A DNA stretch of 64,000 nt from Bacteroidota bacterium. Its GTDB lineage: Bacteria > Bacteroidota > Bacteroidia > Chitinophagales > Chitinophagaceae. The position numbers and the translations under genes were made by a program. The DNA lies in contig SYIK01000012.1 in the NCBI GenBank assembly GCA_005798905.1, positions 62,001 through 126,000 on the forward strand, read 5' to 3'. The notes beneath the pieces were generated by a model. The model ran no database searches and had not been told where the DNA came from. It saw nothing but the letters and a program-made list of their open reading frames with translations. Shown one piece after another: positions 18,222-27,253 of the stretch. Position 1 is the first letter of the stretch, and every line of letters begins with the position of its first letter.

Positions 18222-18779
18222 AAACTATAACCCACACTTGCGCCTGCCGAAGCTTGCACATATCCGTGTGCAATTAATGGTGTAAATCCAACACGCCAAG
18301 TAAAACCCCCTTTTTCCGGCTGACGACGATACATAAAAGAAGCTGTGCCAAAAATAGAACTTGCTCTATCATCACCGTAAAAGTCCATTATTTCTATTTT
18401 TCTTCCTACAATAGTAAAGCCACCACCAACTTCAAATGTATTTGGTGAACCAACTTTTCCAAAAACATAATTTACTTGTAAAGGAAATGTAACAACGGAA
18501 GCTTGTTTATCGTTATAATAATAAGGTGGCTGTGTCGGTGGGTCATAAGGAATAATGTAACCAGATACAAATCCAAGTCCTACTCTTCCTCCCCATCCAA
18601 ATTGAGATTTGGTAAATCGTTTATCAAGATTAGCTGAAAATAAAATACCGGGCCCACCCAGTTCTGCAAAAAATGTAGTGTAAGTGTACTCTTTTACACT
18701 ATTTGTTTTTTGCAATTGAGAAAAAGAAGTGCTATTAATTGCAAACAAAAAAAAATAAAACTGAAATACCTGTTTTCAT
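18218..18779 (-). pseudogene. Outer-membrane beta-barrel-type protein with a frameshift in its signal peptide
   Basis: The minus-strand frame 18748-18218 encodes about 170 residues of glycine- and aromatic-rich strand-like sequence ending in SVGYSF, as in small outer-membrane barrels. It has no proper start; only a TTG at 18748 is available. An ATG at 18779-18777 begins MKTGISVLFFF but runs into a stop after a run of nine T (plus-strand A run, 18747-18755). With eight T the two frames join into a complete signal peptide, MKTGISVLFFLFAINSTSFSQ (given as MKTGISVLFFLF + AINSTSFSQ), followed by the barrel. So the gene is either broken, phase-variable, or affected by a homopolymer sequencing error. 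It lies 16 bases downstream of glyS on the same strand and could be transcribed with it. Apart from this single base the reading frame is clean, with no stops, which favours a recent change or an assembly error. Confidence 0.75.
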
Positions 18780-18795
18780 AAAATAAATTTTGGAA

Positions 18796-20265
18796 TTATT
18801 TAATCGCGTTTTGTACAAGCGAAAGTATGTTATTAATTGGAATTCTTTCTTGCAACATAGAATCTCGGTATCGAATCGTAACTGTATTGTCTTCTTTAGT
18901 TTGGTAATCAACTGTAATACAAAAAGGTGTTCCAATTGCATCCATTCGACGATAGCGTTTCCCAATGGTATCTTTTTCTTCATAAAAACAACGGAATGAT
19001 GCTTTACATTCGTCAATTATTTTTCGTGCAATTTCTGGTAACCCGTCTTTTTTTACTAATGGCAACACTGCTAATTTCATTGGCGCCAGTTTTGGCGAAA
19101 ACTTTAAAACCACTCTACTGTCCTGCTTTTCAGCCGAACTCAAATCCTCTTCTTTATACGATTGACAAATGGTTAATAAAAACATTCTATCTAATCCAAT
19201 CGAAGTTTCAACAACAAAAGGAATGTAATTCCCAAATGGTTTTCCGGTTGCTTCATCAATTTCATTATCGAAATATTGCATTTTCTTTTTGCTGAATTCT
19301 TGGTGATTTTTTAAATCAAAATTAGTTCGAGAATGAATGCCTTCCACTTCTTTAAATCCAAATGGAAAATCATATTCAATATCGCAAGCTGCGTCGGCAT
19401 AGTGCGCTAATTTTATATGATCGTGAAATCGATATTTTTCTTCAGTAATTCCTAAACTCAAATGCCATTTCATTCGCTCTTCTTTCCAAAACTCGTACCA
19501 CTGTTTTTGTGTGCCGGGACGAATGAAAAATTGCATTTCCATTTGTTCAAATTCACGCATTCTAAAAATAAATTGGCGTGCAACAATTTCATTTCGAAAT
19601 GCTTTTCCAATTTGTGCAATTCCAAAAGGAATTTTCATTCTTCCTGTTTTTTGCACATTTAAAAAATTTACAAAAATTCCTTGCGCTGTTTCCGGTCGTA
19701 AATAAACTTTATTGTCTTCTTCGTTGGCAGAAGTTGTTGCACCAAATTCAGTTGAAAACATTAAGTTGAATTGACGAACATCAGTCCAGTTGCATGTTTT
19801 GCTGATGTTGCATTTTATTTTATTGTCGTCAATTAATTTTTTTAGTTCAGTAAAATTATCCGCAGCTAAAAAAGCATTCATTGCTTCCAATAATTTTTTT
19901 GCTGAAATTTCATCTCCCGCCGCCAGCTTTTCTTCTGCAAATCCTTCTATTAAATGATCTACACGGTAACGCTTTTTGCTGTCTTTATTGTCAATCATCG
20001 GATCGTTGAAATTATCCACATGCCCCGATGCTTTCCAAGTTGTCGGATGCATAAAAATTGCAGCATCAATTCCTACAATGTTTTCATGCATACGTGTCAT
20101 GCTTTCCCACCAATAATCTTTGATATTTTTTTTTAATTCACTTCCCCATTGACCATAATCATAAACAGCTTGTTGCCCTTCGTAAATTTCACTTCCGGGA
20201 AAAACAAATCCATATTCTTTACAATGAGAAATAATTGCTTGAAACTTGTTACTATCTGTAGCCAT
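18796..20265 (-). CDS. glyS: Glycyl-tRNA synthetase (homodimeric type)
   Basis: A 489-residue class II aminoacyl-tRNA synthetase of the single-chain alpha-2 type used by Bacteroidota, charging tRNA-Gly. The N-terminal YGFVFPGSEIYEG (about residue 18) is the usual start of the family. Motif 2 is FRNEIVARQFIFRMREFEQ (about residues 222-240), and motif 3 is ETSIGLDRMFLL (about 370). The C-terminal 100 residues form the anticodon-binding domain (KLAVLPLVKKDG onwards). The length is normal for the type. The gene is 37 bases from the MazG-like gene, read in the same direction. Confidence 0.96.
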   Translation of the reverse strand: MATDSNKFQAIISHCKEYGFVFPGSEIYEGQQAVYDYGQWGSELKKNIKDYWWESMTRMHENIVGIDAAIFMHPTTWKASGHVDNFNDPMIDNKDSKKRYRVDHLIEGFAEEKLAAGDEISAKKLLEAMNAFLAADNFTELKKLIDDNKIKCNISKTCNWTDVRQFNLMFSTEFGATTSANEEDNKVYLRPETAQGIFVNFLNVQKTGRMKIPFGIAQIGKAFRNEIVARQFIFRMREFEQMEMQFFIRPGTQKQWYEFWKEERMKWHLSLGITEEKYRFHDHIKLAHYADAACDIEYDFPFGFKEVEGIHSRTNFDLKNHQEFSKKKMQYFDNEIDEATGKPFGNYIPFVVETSIGLDRMFLLTICQSYKEEDLSSAEKQDSRVVLKFSPKLAPMKLAVLPLVKKDGLPEIARKIIDECKASFRCFYEEKDTIGKRYRRMDAIGTPFCITVDYQTKEDNTVTIRYRDSMLQERIPINNILSLVQNAIK

Positions 20266-20302
20266 AATTGCGCAAAGATAATGGGCTAATAATTTAGATG
20301 TT

Positions 20303-20647
20303 TTATAAAAGCGATTTCAATTTTTTATTTTTCCGATGCCGGGTTAAATCTCTTTTCGTTTTCTTTTCCATATTTTTTTGTAAGGCTTCATTCAAATCAA
20401 CTCCGGTTTGGTTTGCAATACAAATTAGCACCCAAAATACATCTGCCAACTCATCACTCAAGTGATACTTTTTATCCGACTTTTTAAAACTTTGATCTCC
20501 GTATTTGCGCGCCATTATCCGTGCCAATTCTCCCACTTCTTCGGTTAATATTGCCATATTCGTCAATTCGCTAAAATAGCGGACACCAATCGTTTTTATC
20601 CAATTATCTATTTGGAATTGTGCCATTTTTATTGTTAAATTTTTCAT
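20303..20647 (-). CDS. MazG-like nucleotide pyrophosphohydrolase
   Basis: A 114-residue protein of the all-alpha MazG/NTP pyrophosphohydrolase superfamily. The metal-binding acidic residues are in LTEEVGELARIM (about residues 34-45) and LSDELADVFWVLICIAN (about 63-79), the family EExxE and DExxD pattern. Such enzymes hydrolyse non-canonical or excess nucleoside triphosphates to monophosphates. The C-terminus is strongly basic (RKNKKLKSLL). It overlaps dtd by one base in a likely operon with dtd and glyS. Confidence 0.88.
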   Translation of the reverse strand: MKNLTIKMAQFQIDNWIKTIGVRYFSELTNMAILTEEVGELARIMARKYGDQSFKKSDKKYHLSDELADVFWVLICIANQTGVDLNEALQKNMEKKTKRDLTRHRKNKKLKSLL

Positions 20648-21099
20648 TACTCTTTATTTTTCGTATCAATCAAAATTGTTACTGGACCATCATTTATTAA
20701 TTCCACTTTCATATCTGCTCCAAATATTCCGGTTTGAATCGTTTTGCCCAACTCCATTGAAAGTTGTTGAAGAAATTGTTGATACATCGAAATTGCATAT
20801 TCTGGTTTACTTGCTTTTATGTACGAAGGGCGATTGCCTTTTTTAGTTGAAGCATGCAAAGTAAATTGGCTGACCAGTAATATTTCGCCGTCAATTTCTT
20901 TTATAGAATTATTCATTACTCCATTTTCATCATCAAAAATTCGAAGGTTGGCAATTTTTAGGCAAAGCCAATCGATGTCATCTTTTAAATCTGCATCTTC
21001 AATTCCTAAAAAAACGAGCAGTCCTTTTTCTATTTTCGAATAAATTTTTTGATTAATAGTTACACTGGCTTTTGTTACGCGTTGAATGACTGCTTTCAT
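20647..21099 (-). CDS. dtd: D-aminoacyl-tRNA deacylase
   Basis: A 150-residue proofreading enzyme that removes D-amino acids (and glycine from tRNA-Ala) by hydrolysis. It begins MKAVIQRVTKASVTI, the standard family start, and contains the signature SQFTLHA (about residues 77-83) and the cross-subunit proline motif NDGPVTI (about 137-143). The length is normal. It is a first gene ahead of the MazG-like gene and glyS, making a tRNA-quality-related cluster. Confidence 0.96.
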   Translation of the reverse strand: MKAVIQRVTKASVTINQKIYSKIEKGLLVFLGIEDADLKDDIDWLCLKIANLRIFDDENGVMNNSIKEIDGEILLVSQFTLHASTKKGNRPSYIKASKPEYAISMYQQFLQQLSMELGKTIQTGIFGADMKVELINDGPVTILIDTKNKE

Positions 21100-21167
21100 G
21101 ACAGCAAGTTAATTATTTCTACATTTGGATAAGTAATTTTAAGAATTCCTTACTTTAAATTTTTAAT

Positions 21168-21572
21168 ATGAAAAATATTCGATCGGAACTGTTTTTCAAA
21201 ACCTACCGCAGTGGCGGCAAAGGTGGCCAAAATGTAAATAAGGTTGAGACTGCCGTTACCGCTTATTTTGACATTGCCGCTTCTGTTTGTTTTTCGGAAG
21301 AACAAAAATCAATTCTTATAAAAAAACTTGCCAGTAAAATAAATGCTACCGGACAGCTTTTTGTAAAATCTCAAAAACATCGAACGCAATTTTCAAATAA
21401 AGAAGATGCCATTCAAAAAATGAATGAATTAATTAAAAAAGCATTAATTAAGAAAACAATCCGCATTGCAACCAAAAAAAATAAAGCTGCAAAAGAAAAA
21501 AACAAAATTGCAAAAATCAAAAAAGGAGAAATTAAAAAAACGCGAAGAAAATTACGAGATGATTCTTTTTAA
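21168..21572 (+). CDS. arfB: Peptidyl-tRNA hydrolase / ribosome-rescue factor ArfB-like
   Basis: A 134-residue release-factor-like protein. The catalytic GGQ is at residues 19-21 (RSGGKGGQNVNKVET), the hallmark of class I release factors. There is no codon-recognition domain, and the C-terminal 40 residues are lysine- and arginine-rich (KKTRRKLRDD), which suits insertion into the empty mRNA channel as in ArfB (YaeJ). It would hydrolyse peptidyl-tRNA on stalled ribosomes. It diverges from dtd across 68 bases. Confidence 0.9.
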   Translation: MKNIRSELFFKTYRSGGKGGQNVNKVETAVTAYFDIAASVCFSEEQKSILIKKLASKINATGQLFVKSQKHRTQFSNKEDAIQKMNELIKKALIKKTIRIATKKNKAAKEKNKIAKIKKGEIKKTRRKLRDDSF

Positions 21573-21641
21573 TAGTTAACAAAAAATGTATTTCCCAATT
21601 CATTGCAAAAAGATATTTTTGTTGAAACATTTCTCTTTGCC

Positions 21642-23123
21642 TTGAGTAGTATAAAAAAACTTGCACAACAAACCGCTTGGTATGGACTAAGTAATGTAGG
21701 CGGAAGATTTTTAAATTACTTGCTTACTTTTTTGCATGTGTATCTGTTTAAAAGTGCGGAATATGGCGATGTATCTATCTTTTATGCGAATGCGGCATTG
21801 TTAAGTATTCTTTTTTCTTATGGAATGGAAACAGCTTATTTCCGTTTTGTACAAAAAGAAAAACAACCTTATTCCGTTTATTCCACAGGATTTTTTTCAT
21901 TATTTGGAACTTCCATTTTATTCACTGCTGCTATTTTATTTTATCGTCAACCATTGGCGGATTTTATGCACATAGAAAATAATCCGGAATGGATTAGTTG
22001 GCTTGCATTAATTGTGGCAGCAGACACTCTTGCTGCTTTACCGTTTTGTGTTTTGCGTCAACAAAACAAACCGCGCAAATATGCATTTATCAAACTCGTA
22101 AATATTTTTTCAGTCATTGGATTACAACTTGTTTTTTTCTGGCTTTTCCCAATTTGGTTTAATACGACAGTGAATATTGGTTATGTTTTTCTTGCAAATT
22201 TGATTGCCAGTATTATCACACTTTTATTGCTTTCAAAAGAGTTGCTACTTGTAAGTTGGAAGTTTGATAAAAAGTTAAGAAACGAAATGATAATCTATGC
22301 GCTACCATTGATTATAGTGGGTTTTGGCGGAATGATAAATGAAACCATCGACCGACAATTAATACTCCATTTTTTTAATGGCACAGTTGAACAAGCGAAA
22401 TCAGCAAACGGAATTTATTCTGCAAATTACAAATTAGCAATATTGATCATTCTGTTCATTCAAGCATTTCGGATGGGTGCTGAACCTTTTTTCTTTCAAC
22501 AAGCTGAGAAAGAAGATGCGCCAAAAATTTATGCACGTGTAATGAAATTTTTTGTCATCGTTTGTTGTCTTTGTTTTTTGTTCATCGTTTTATTTCTCGA
22601 TGTGTGGAAACTTTTACTTACTACCAAATATCCCGAATACGCACAAGGCATTTTAATTGTTCCAATTCTTGCTTTGTCTAAAATATTTTTAGGAATTTAT
22701 TACAATCTTTCCATCTGGTACAAACTCACGGATAGAAATAAATTTGGTGCGTGGATTACAATTGGCGGGGTTGCAATTACCGTTTTATTTAATATAATTT
22801 TTATTCCGCAAATTGGATATTTTGCTTGTGCAATCGCCACCCTTCTTTGTTACAGTATTATGCTTGTTGCAAGTTATTTATTGGGACAAAAATATTATCC
22901 GGTGCCTTATGATTGGAAAAAACTTTTGACGTATATCAGTTGTGCTGTTTTGCTATTCGGCGTTCATCGTTTGTTTATATCAATCAGCACTAATATTTGG
23001 ATTAATTGCGCTTTAGCTTTTTTACTGATGGGAATATTTGCAACTTATATTATCTCCGTTGAAAAGAATGAATTTGAAAAAATACCATTTCTTAAAAAAA
23101 TAGTAAGGCCATTTACATTTTAA
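21642..23123 (+). CDS. Polysaccharide/lipid-linked oligosaccharide flippase (MATE/Wzx-like)
   Basis: A roughly 493-residue integral membrane protein with about 12-14 helices, belonging to the MOP flippase superfamily (polysaccharide biosynthesis protein). I chose the TTG at 21642 because it gives MSSIKKLAQQTAWYGLSNVG, the usual start of these proteins, whose IKKLA-x-QTAWYGLS segment precedes helix 1; a TTG at 21603 would add 13 residues. Such proteins flip undecaprenol-linked sugars across the inner membrane. No glycosyltransferases are adjacent, so the substrate is unknown. The 3' end overlaps the convergent metallo-hydrolase by four bases. Confidence 0.88.
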   Translation: MSSIKKLAQQTAWYGLSNVGGRFLNYLLTFLHVYLFKSAEYGDVSIFYANAALLSILFSYGMETAYFRFVQKEKQPYSVYSTGFFSLFGTSILFTAAILFYRQPLADFMHIENNPEWISWLALIVAADTLAALPFCVLRQQNKPRKYAFIKLVNIFSVIGLQLVFFWLFPIWFNTTVNIGYVFLANLIASIITLLLLSKELLLVSWKFDKKLRNEMIIYALPLIIVGFGGMINETIDRQLILHFFNGTVEQAKSANGIYSANYKLAILIILFIQAFRMGAEPFFFQQAEKEDAPKIYARVMKFFVIVCCLCFLFIVLFLDVWKLLLTTKYPEYAQGILIVPILALSKIFLGIYYNLSIWYKLTDRNKFGAWITIGGVAITVLFNIIFIPQIGYFACAIATLLCYSIMLVASYLLGQKYYPVPYDWKKLLTYISCAVLLFGVHRLFISISTNIWINCALAFLLMGIFATYIISVEKNEFEKIPFLKKIVRPFTF

Positions 23124-23764
23124 CTTTCTTTCACAAAAGGATTATTCATTTTTTCGTACCCAATCGTAGTTGCGGGTCCGTGACCCGAATAAACTTTCGT
23201 TTCATCGGGCAGAGTAAAAAATTGTGTTTGAATACTATTAATTAAGGTTGAAAAATCGCAACCGGGAAAATCTGTTCTTCCAATGCTCCCTTTAAATAAA
23301 ACATCACCTCCAATAATATATTTCCCTTCTTTGTTATAATAACTAACGCTACCTGGCGAGTGGCCCGGTGTAAATCGAATTTCCAATTCATCTTTGCCAA
23401 TCGCTATTTTAGTTCCTTCATTTATAAAACTTAATTCGGCATCGTAATTTTCAAATGGCAACTGGTACATTGCTCCAGATTGCGGTGCAAAACCTAAAAC
23501 CGATTTTTCTTTTTCGTGAATATGTAATGATAATTTCCAAGTTTCATAAACAAATTTGTTTCCAAAAACATGATCTAAATGGCAATGTGTATTGAGTAAT
23601 AATAGTGGCTGCAGGGACTCTTCGTCTATAAACTTTTTCAACTCCAATTTTTCTTCCGAAAAATAACAGCCTGGGTCGATAATACAACACTGTTTTTCCT
23701 CGTTGTACAAAACATAGGTATTTTCCTGAATAGGATTAAATGTAAAGACTTTAACACTTAACAT
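23120..23764 (-). CDS. MBL-fold metallo-hydrolase (glyoxalase II-like)
   Basis: A 214-residue soluble enzyme of the metallo-beta-lactamase fold. The metal motif H-x-H-x-D-H is at residues 60-65 (THCHLDHVFG). Further ligands are in FTPGHSPGSVSYY (about residue 132) and IGGDVLFKGSIGRTDF (about 151), and the last histidine is in VYSGHGPATTIGYE near the end. This fits the glyoxalase II-like branch, with the GRTDFPG segment shared by these hydrolases. The real substrate is not shown. It could act on S-D-lactoylglutathione or another thioester. Confidence 0.92.
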   Translation of the reverse strand: MLSVKVFTFNPIQENTYVLYNEEKQCCIIDPGCYFSEEKLELKKFIDEESLQPLLLLNTHCHLDHVFGNKFVYETWKLSLHIHEKEKSVLGFAPQSGAMYQLPFENYDAELSFINEGTKIAIGKDELEIRFTPGHSPGSVSYYNKEGKYIIGGDVLFKGSIGRTDFPGCDFSTLINSIQTQFFTLPDETKVYSGHGPATTIGYEKMNNPFVKES

Positions 23765-23866
23765 GAATGCTTTTTAGTAATTTAGATGTAGCGAAATTTT
23801 TCTACTCACAAAATTAAGAATTGAATTATTTTTAACACATAATCTTTCGAATAGAAGTTATCTACT

Positions 23867-26800
23867 ATGAAACAATTTTTAAAATCATTTTTTCTTTTGC
23901 TTGTATTTTTTGTTTCTAAACATGAAATTTTCGCTCAAGTGAGTACGGTAGAATTTGGGAAAAACAGAGTTCAATATCAAAACTTCAAATGGAAATATTA
24001 TCAAACCAATAATTTCAACACTTATTTTAGTCAAGATGGATTGGCTTTGGGAAAATATGTTGCACAAATTGCGGAAAAAGAATTGCCGGCGCTCGAAGAA
24101 TTTATCGAATACGGAATGCAACGAAGAGCAAATATTATTGTGTACAACAATTTCGAATCATTTCAACAAAGCAATATTGGAATTGGAATTGACTGGCAAA
24201 ATACAGGCGGTGTAACCAAATTAGTCAACAATAAAATTGTCGTTTTTTTTGATGGTAATCACGAAAATTTAAAGCGTCAAATAAAACAAGGAATCGCAAA
24301 AGCACTTGTTGACAATATGTTATTTGGTGAAGACTTGACAGAATTTGCTGCCAACCAAGCTTTGTTAGATTTGCCACTGTGGCTTACTTCAGGATTTATT
24401 TCTTATGCTGGAGAAAACTGGAGCACTCAATTGGATGATGAATTAAAATCGGCAATGTTGAGCGGACGTTATAATAATTTTTATCAATTAGCACACGAAA
24501 AACCGCTACTTGCAGGGCATTCTCTATGGCGTTTTATTGGTGATAAATACGGAAAAAGCAAAACCACTTATATGCTTTACCTCAGCCGCATTTATCGAAA
24601 TTTAAATGCCGCTACTTTCAAAGTAACGCAAAAGAAAAAATTTAAATTATTACTTCAAGATTTTATGACTGAGGAGAGTCAGAAATATTTTAAAGACATT
24701 CGAGGAAGAAGAAATGTTCCGAAAGGACAGCTTTCTGTTTCTGAATTAATTGATAAAAAAGATTTCATTCGTTTTAATGCAAATCCTGTTCCCAGAAGTA
24801 TGACTTGGGCGGTTGTCGAATTCAAACACAACAGATACAGCATTGTATTGAATGAAAATTTTGTTAGCAGAAAAGTAATTTTAAAATTAGGAACTCGTGT
24901 TCGCGAAGAAGAAAAAAATCCCAACTATCCAATTCTTGCTTGGGATGGAAAAGGATCTCGATTAGCAGTTTTGTACAGCGAAGAAGGAAAAATAAAACTA
25001 TTCGTTTACGATGTGGTGAATCGTATAAAAATTCAAAAAGTAGTACTGACACAATTCAGTCAGGTACAGGATATGAAGTACATGTTGGATGCAAACACAC
25101 TTTTGTTTAGTGCTGTAAAAAGTGGGCAAACAGATCTTTTTGTTTATAAATTAGACAAACAATCTGTTGAGCAAATTACGAATGATGTTTATGATGATTT
25201 GGATGCATCCTTTGTAACTTTTCCCAATAAAACAGGAATCATTTATGCAAGTAATCGACCATCAGCAACAGCTGTAAGTTCCGATGATTCATTACCAAGT
25301 AGCAAGTTCAATATCTTTTTAGTGGACAATTGGAATCAATCTGAGTTTAAACAAATTTCACAACTCAGCAACTTAAAACAAGGCAATGCTCGATTCCCTT
25401 CGCAATACAATACAACTCATTTTACTTTTACAAGTGATGCCAATGGAATCAACAATCGTTTTGCTGGATTTTTCAGTACCCAAAAAGATGGATTAGATAC
25501 CTTGGTTTATGTTGGCGATGAAATATTACACAATCCCGATCAACAAGAAGTAGATTCTGTATTAAAAGATTGGGATAAAATAGATGTTGACTCCATTGGA
25601 TTTTTCTCGGTTTCCTCCGATTCTGCTTATGTCTTTCCAATCACTAATTATCAAAGTAGTTTGTTAGAAACAAGAACTGCCGGAAGCAATCAACTAACAA
25701 GTGAAGTAGTTCGGCAAGGAGATTTTAAATTTTTATACCGATTGAAAGTAGATGAAAATGTACTTCGTCGTAGAAATGTTGTAGTACGATCAACCGAATA
25801 TGTGAAAAAATTAATGGAAGAAGAAAAATTTTCTTCAAAAGAAATTGACCTACCCGTTCAACTTGATTCCACAATAATTAACCAAGCAGATTTTTTTCAA
25901 AGTGAATTTGCACAAGAGAAAAAAAATGAATTATTGCCAATCATACAAACTGATTTAACTAATTTATCAAAACCTAAAACTGTTTTAGACAATGTAAAAT
26001 TGTTTGAGTACCGTCCTTCAAAATTTTTCAATGATTATTTAGTAAGTGGATTTAACAATAATGTTTTAGTAACGCGTTATCAACCTTACGGCGGTGGCAT
26101 TGGCCCAATAAAACTCAGCAATGGCAATGCTTTTAATGGCATTATGCGCATTGGCACTTCCGATTTATTGGAAGACTGGAAATTTGCCGGTGGTTTTCGA
26201 TTCAGCCCCGATTTTAAAGACAACGAATACGTTTTATCAACGCAGTACCTTAAAAAAAGATTTGATTACGGATTTACTTATTATAGAAATAGTAGCCAAC
26301 TTTCGCTGGTAGGCAGTGGCATTAGTTTCAGTGGAAAAATGTTCACCAATCTTTATCAAGGTTCGGTGGCTTATCCTTTTAACCGTTCAAAAAGTATTCG
26401 TGTAAACATTGGTTATCGTTCCGACAGAATTGTTGTATTGGCAAATGATGTAATTGCGCCACCATTAACATTATTGCTCGAAGACCAAGTAAATAAATAT
26501 GGTCTTTTGCACGCTGAATTTGTACACGATGATGCCATCAATAAAACGTTGAATATTTGGAATGGACTTCGTTATAAATTTTTTATTGATTGGAATTCTC
26601 GAATCAACAAAACAGTATTAAAAACGAATCCTTACACATTTAATTTTGGTGGCGATACGCGATACTATTTACCCATTTATCGCAATATGATTTGGGCCGT
26701 TCGTGGAGCTTTTGATATTTCTTGGGGACCACAAAAAATTATTTATTACTTAGGTGGTGTTGACAATTGGCTCTATCCAAAATTCAATGATGGCAATCGA

Positions 26801-27232
26801 CCTGATCCTGATTCGGATTATTCATTTCAAAGTTTAGCAGTAAATCTCAGAGGATTCAATCAAAATGTTGCAAATGGCAACAATGCATTTATCCTCAATA
26901 GTGAAATTCGCCTACCTGTATTTACAACTTTTTTAAATAGACCGATAAATAATGCGCTGCTTCGAAATTTTCAATTGGTACAATTTTTTGATTTGGGAAC
27001 AGCATGGAATGGTGCTTATGATAAAATTGAACGACCAGCTGTTGTTTACGGTCAATCTCCATTAACTGTAAAAATAAAAGCAGGTGGTATTGGTCCATTT
27101 GCAGGTGGGTACGGCTTTGGTGTACGCAGTACGTTGTTGGGCTATTTTTTAAGATTGGATGCGGGTTGGGAAATGAATGGATTTTTTAAAGAATCCCCAT
27201 TGTTGCACTTAGCAATGGGGTTAGATTTCTAA
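23867..27232 (+). CDS. Composite envelope protein: degenerate peptidase-MA-like domain, TolB-like propeller, C-terminal outer-membrane barrel
   Basis: A 1121-residue protein with a signal peptide (MKQFLKSFFLLLVFFVSKHEIFAQ). Residues about 35-290 look like a gluzincin (peptidase MA-like) domain: NTYFSQDGLALGKYVA, a region where the family has HExxH but this protein has IKQGIAKALVDNMLF, and LPLWLTSGFISYAGENW, matching the family P-x-W-x-x-E/S-G-x-x-x-Y element. The catalytic HExxH is not present, so it is probably inactive. Residues about 300-600 contain repeats typical of TolB-like propellers (WDGKGSRLAVLYSEEG, YASNRPSATAVSSDDS). From about 720 to the end, the sequence has alternating strands with terminal phenylalanine (GLDF), resembling the surface-antigen (D15) beta-barrel family. 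It is probably an outer-membrane protein of unknown function. It starts 103 bases from the divergent metallo-hydrolase and ends 21 bases before glpK; a hairpin overlaps its last codons. Confidence 0.78.
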   Translation: MKQFLKSFFLLLVFFVSKHEIFAQVSTVEFGKNRVQYQNFKWKYYQTNNFNTYFSQDGLALGKYVAQIAEKELPALEEFIEYGMQRRANIIVYNNFESFQQSNIGIGIDWQNTGGVTKLVNNKIVVFFDGNHENLKRQIKQGIAKALVDNMLFGEDLTEFAANQALLDLPLWLTSGFISYAGENWSTQLDDELKSAMLSGRYNNFYQLAHEKPLLAGHSLWRFIGDKYGKSKTTYMLYLSRIYRNLNAATFKVTQKKKFKLLLQDFMTEESQKYFKDIRGRRNVPKGQLSVSELIDKKDFIRFNANPVPRSMTWAVVEFKHNRYSIVLNENFVSRKVILKLGTRVREEEKNPNYPILAWDGKGSRLAVLYSEEGKIKLFVYDVVNRIKIQKVVLTQFSQVQDMKYMLDANTLLFSAVKSGQTDLFVYKLDKQSVEQITNDVYDDLDASFVTFPNKTGIIYASNRPSATAVSSDDSLPSSKFNIFLVDNWNQSEFKQISQLSNLKQGNARFPSQYNTTHFTFTSDANGINNRFAGFFSTQKDGLDTLVYVGDEILHNPDQQEVDSVLKDWDKIDVDSIGFFSVSSDSAYVFPITNYQSSLLETRTAGSNQLTSEVVRQGDFKFLYRLKVDENVLRRRNVVVRSTEYVKKLMEEEKFSSKEIDLPVQLDSTIINQADFFQSEFAQEKKNELLPIIQTDLTNLSKPKTVLDNVKLFEYRPSKFFNDYLVSGFNNNVLVTRYQPYGGGIGPIKLSNGNAFNGIMRIGTSDLLEDWKFAGGFRFSPDFKDNEYVLSTQYLKKRFDYGFTYYRNSSQLSLVGSGISFSGKMFTNLYQGSVAYPFNRSKSIRVNIGYRSDRIVVLANDVIAPPLTLLLEDQVNKYGLLHAEFVHDDAINKTLNIWNGLRYKFFIDWNSRINKTVLKTNPYTFNFGGDTRYYLPIYRNMIWAVRGAFDISWGPQKIIYYLGGVDNWLYPKFNDGNRPDPDSDYSFQSLAVNLRGFNQNVANGNNAFILNSEIRLPVFTTFLNRPINNALLRNFQLVQFFDLGTAWNGAYDKIERPAVVYGQSPLTVKIKAGGIGPFAGGYGFGVRSTLLGYFLRLDAGWEMNGFFKESPLLHLAMGLDF
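27195..27220 (+). terminator. Possible terminator hairpin at the end of the 1121-aa gene
   Basis: An 8-base-pair stem (CCCCATTG ... CAATGGGG) with a 10-base loop lies just before the stop codon, followed by T-rich DNA (TTAGATTTCTAATTCTTTTATT). It could reduce read-through into glpK. It may also be a chance result of the coding sequence, because it lies inside the gene. Confidence 0.35.
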
Positions 27233-27253
27233 TTCTTTTATTAATTATTATTT

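Noticed and set aside
18735-19016. Minus-strand reading frame of 93 codons spanning the end of glyS and the frameshifted gene
   Set aside because: It is an out-of-frame overlap with glyS and only its last codons carry the start of the frameshifted signal peptide.
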